Assembly: GCA_016342645.1 (NCBI GenBank)
Contig: JAEINX010000042.1
Location: 1-32,311 of the forward strand
DNA: 32,311 nt
From: Bacteroidales bacterium
GTDB lineage: Bacteria > Bacteroidota > Bacteroidia > Bacteroidales > JAEINX01
Direction of reading: 5' to 3'
The notes under the pieces were generated by a model, which made no database searches, was not told the DNA's origin, and saw only the letters and a list, made by a program, of their open reading frames with translations. Made by a program: the position numbers and the translations under genes. This document shows, in pieces, positions 30,308-32,311 of the stretch. Position 1 is the stretch's first letter, and each line of letters begins with the position of its first letter.

Positions 30308-30784
30308 ATGATAAAGATCAACGAAGAATTAATTGAAATAACTTCTGCTAAAGCCAAGGCCACAAAACGTCTTAGGATGAATTATAATTTCCATAAAAAT
30401 CCTTCGGCTACTTTACAACGAATGCTCAATGCTATCGAACCCGGCACTTATATACAACCTCATAAACACGAAAACCCTGACAAAGTTGAGGCATTTTTTG
30501 TGCTCAGGGGAAAAATTCTAGTGATTGAGTTTGATGATGAAGGAAATATTTCTGATCACATAATACTCGACCCGAAAAAAGGAAATTTTGGGGCGGAAAT
30601 TGCTCCCCGAGTGTGGCATTCAATTATTAGCCTTGAAAAAAATAGTGTAGCCTACGAAGTTAAAGATGGCCCTTATGATGCAAAAATTGATAAACATTTT
30701 GCAACATGGGCGCCTGCGGAAGATGATCCTCAGTCATTGATTTATATTCAGGGAATTTTAGAGAAGTTAAAAATAAAAATATGA
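30308..30784 (+). CDS. WbuC-family cupin metalloprotein
   Basis: This is a 158-residue single-cupin protein. The family run RMNYNFHKNPSATLQRMLNAI precedes the metal motif PGTYIQPHKHENPDKVEAFF (His52, His54, Glu61), and RVWHSI supplies a further His. WbuC proteins occur in O-antigen or other surface-glycan clusters but their reaction is not established. Its presence a few kilobases from two glycosyltransferases fits that context. The gap before it (30111-30307) shows nothing recognisable. Confidence 0.85.
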   Translation: MIKINEELIEITSAKAKATKRLRMNYNFHKNPSATLQRMLNAIEPGTYIQPHKHENPDKVEAFFVLRGKILVIEFDDEGNISDHIILDPKKGNFGAEIAPRVWHSIISLEKNSVAYEVKDGPYDAKIDKHFATWAPAEDDPQSLIYIQGILEKLKIKI

Positions 30785-30814
30785 TAATAATAAATCATTA
30801 ATTTATTCCATATT

Positions 30815-30886
30815 TAATGGCTAAATTGTTATATGATTAAATGGCTATATAGTTAATTTTTCAACAATATAACAATATAGCCATTA
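30815..30886. repeat. AT-rich nested inverted repeat between convergent genes
   Basis: Arms at 30815-30834 and 30867-30886 are complementary at 19 of 20 positions. Inside the loop, 30841-30850 is a direct partial copy of the left arm and can pair with 30875-30884 instead. Two alternative hairpins are therefore possible. It lies between the cupin gene and gcvT, which converge, so it may act as a bidirectional terminator, or it may be an extragenic repeat element. Confidence 0.65.
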
Positions 30887-30934
30887 TGATTCTTTTCGGC
30901 TTATCTTAAACTTATTATAGTATAACTTTTCCTT

Positions 30935-32023
30935 TTATCCTTTATAAAACGGAAGTTTTACAATTTTTGCTTTTCGCAATTTGTCTCTTATTTTAATAAA
31001 AATTTCCGTATCAAGTTTTGTGAAACCTGATTTAACATATCCCATTCCGATTGCTTTTTTCATTGAAGGTGACATAGTTCCCGAAGTAACTTCGCCAATA
31101 GTATTTCCTTCGGAATCACAAATTTCATAGTGTTGCCTCGGAATCCCTTTATCAATCATTTCAAAAGCCTTCAATCGTTTGCTAACTCCATCTTCTTTTT
31201 GTTTTTGTATTGCTTCGCGATTAGTAAAATTATTACCGTCAACAAATTTCGTTATCCAACCCAAACCGGCTTCAATAGGAGATGTTTTATCGTCGATATC
31301 GTTCCCATAAAGGCAAAATCCCATTTCCAAACGAAGGGTATCGCGAGCTGCCAACCCAATGGGTTTTACACCGAACTCTCTACCTGCTTCAAAAACTGCT
31401 TCCCATATTTTTTTTGCATCTTTGTTTTCCATATAAATTTCAAACCCACCTGCACCAGTGTATCCTGTTGCTGAGATTAAAACATTTTTAACTCCTGCAA
31501 TTTCAGCATATTTAAAAGTATAATATGAAATAGAAGAAAGATCGGTATCAGTAAGTTTTTGCATAAGCTCCAAGGCATTGGGCCCCTGAACAGCTAATTG
31601 AGAAGTTTCATCTGAGACATTGTATAATTCCGCACCAATGTCATTTTTACTATTAACCCATTCCCAATCTTTTTCAATATTTGACGCATTAACAACTAAT
31701 AAATAAGTTTCATTATCGATGCAATAAACCAATAAATCATCAACAATTCCTCCTATTTCATTTGGAAAACATGTATATTGAATTTTGCCTTCTGTTAATT
31801 TTGCCACATCATTTGATGTAAGTTTTTGCACCAATTCAAAGGCTTTTTGACCTTTAACCCAAAATTCGCCCATATGTGAAACATCAAAAACTCCAACTTT
31901 TTTCCTAACTGTTTCGTGTTCAACGTTAATGCCTTCAAACTGAATTGGCATATTATATCCTGCAAAAGAGACGATTTTTGCACCCAAGGATTTATGAAAA
32001 TCAATAAATGCTGTATTTTTCAT
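30935..32023 (-). CDS. gcvT: Aminomethyltransferase, glycine cleavage T protein
   Basis: This 362-residue protein is full length for GcvT, which moves the methylene group from the aminomethyl-lipoyl H protein to tetrahydrofolate and releases ammonia. Family motifs are in order: [28 protein letters not shown] (44-58), [10 protein letters not shown] with the catalytic Asp pair at 95-96, [14 protein letters not shown], and [20 protein letters not shown]. The C-terminal beta barrel ([21 protein letters not shown]) is complete. Other gcv genes are not in the window. No glycine riboswitch was recognised in its 5' region. Confidence 0.97.
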   Translation of the reverse strand: MKNTAFIDFHKSLGAKIVSFAGYNMPIQFEGINVEHETVRKKVGVFDVSHMGEFWVKGQKAFELVQKLTSNDVAKLTEGKIQYTCFPNEIGGIVDDLLVYCIDNETYLLVVNASNIEKDWEWVNSKNDIGAELYNVSDETSQLAVQGPNALELMQKLTDTDLSSISYYTFKYAEIAGVKNVLISATGYTGAGGFEIYMENKDAKKIWEAVFEAGREFGVKPIGLAARDTLRLEMGFCLYGNDIDDKTSPIEAGLGWITKFVDGNNFTNREAIQKQKEDGVSKRLKAFEMIDKGIPRQHYEICDSEGNTIGEVTSGTMSPSMKKAIGMGYVKSGFTKLDTEIFIKIRDKLRKAKIVKLPFYKG

Positions 32024-32064
32024 GTTTTGATTATTTTATATGTATAAAATTAATTTATGTTCGA

Positions 32065-32096
32065 CAAAATTATTAATTTGAATGGAACAAACACAA
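32065..32096 (-). promoter_or_regulatory. Promoter of gcvT
   Basis: On the minus strand TAATTTTG (32065-32072) matches the -7 box, with TTG (32094-32096) 21 bases upstream as a -33 element. It would give a 5' leader of about 35-40 bases. Confidence 0.55.
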
Positions 32097-32311
32097 TTCT
32101 TATCAATAAATATTTTTTGTGACATCTGGAAAATTAATCCGTTTATTTGATTTGACATTTTTTATAAAATTATAATAGGATCATTTTTTTTATTTTTCAA
32201 TACTAAAAAGTGTAAACTAATAACTAAAGTTTTATTGATTTAATATTATGCGTGTAATTGTAAAATATAATATCATATTTTCAAGGTAAAATATTATTAA
32301 TTATGTAGAAT
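32097..32311. other. AT-rich non-coding end of the window
   Basis: No gene, RNA or strong hairpin could be recognised here. Stop codons are frequent in all frames. Confidence 0.6.

Noticed and set aside
32024..32311. Glycine riboswitch upstream of gcvT
   Set aside because: No tandem aptamer-like structure or conserved GC-rich core is visible; the stretch is AT-rich with a plain promoter.
1..32311. CRISPR arrays, tRNA or rRNA genes, insertion sequences
   Set aside because: No regularly spaced repeats, cloverleaf sequences, rRNA motifs or transposase genes were seen on either strand.

Overview
The window reads as chromosomal DNA of an anaerobic or facultative member of the Bacteroidota, probably a Bacteroidales- or Marinilabiliales-like lineage. 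The reasons are low GC, two large secreted proteins with C-terminal type IX secretion (por) sorting domains, several matches to the Bacteroidota -7 promoter box TAnnTTTG, AT-rich leaders mostly lacking Shine-Dalgarno sites, and Bacteroidota-type lipoproteins. The taxonomic call is inference from these signs; no rRNA gene is present.

Region 1 (1-5472). A secreted PNGase F-like protein carrying a LamG-type insert and a T9SS tail is followed by a solo trpB. The 320 bp leader of trpB holds two complete Trp attenuators in series. Each has a short leader ORF rich in Trp codons (NFWWWH; IWRWWH) followed by an intrinsic terminator. Only the first has a visible promoter, and its leader ATG lies at the expected transcription start.

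Region 2 (5675-16935) is the main interest: a sulfur-relay and electron-transfer island. A Crp/Fnr regulator with three N-terminal cysteines and a degenerate Rieske-like lipoprotein are transcribed leftward. Diverging from them is a run of twelve genes: TusA, a YeeE/TsuA-type thiosulfate/sulfur transporter, a rhodanese lipoprotein, a tandem rhodanese, a second rhodanese-fold lipoprotein without its catalytic Cys, two DsrE-family proteins, a second TusA, an MvhD-like protein, two HdrA/Qmo-type flavo-iron-sulfur proteins, a small winged-helix protein and a QmoC-like (HdrC plus membrane cytochrome b) protein. Both rhodanese lipoproteins end in GGCGG, the motif that forms the sulfur-carrying swinging arm of SoxY. 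No Sox, Dsr sulfite reductase, Apr or HdrB gene is visible in the window. The set suggests that extracytoplasmic sulfane sulfur is loaded on tethered carriers, moved inward through the transporter to TusA/DsrE, and coupled to the quinone pool by a Qmo-like complex. The direction (oxidation or reduction) cannot be read from the sequence.

Region 3 (17077-20500) holds a ROK-family kinase, a HEPN/minimal-nucleotidyltransferase pair and a guanine deaminase on the minus strand. Region 4 (20713-23538) is a large T9SS-secreted protein with an internal duplication. Region 5 (23774-30110) has an LptF/LptG-family permease, two GT4-like glycosyltransferases and a restriction-modification pair whose nuclease closely resembles HincII. 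Region 6 (30308-32311) has a WbuC-type cupin, a long AT-rich inverted repeat and gcvT on the minus strand. No tRNA, rRNA, CRISPR array or insertion sequence was recognised.
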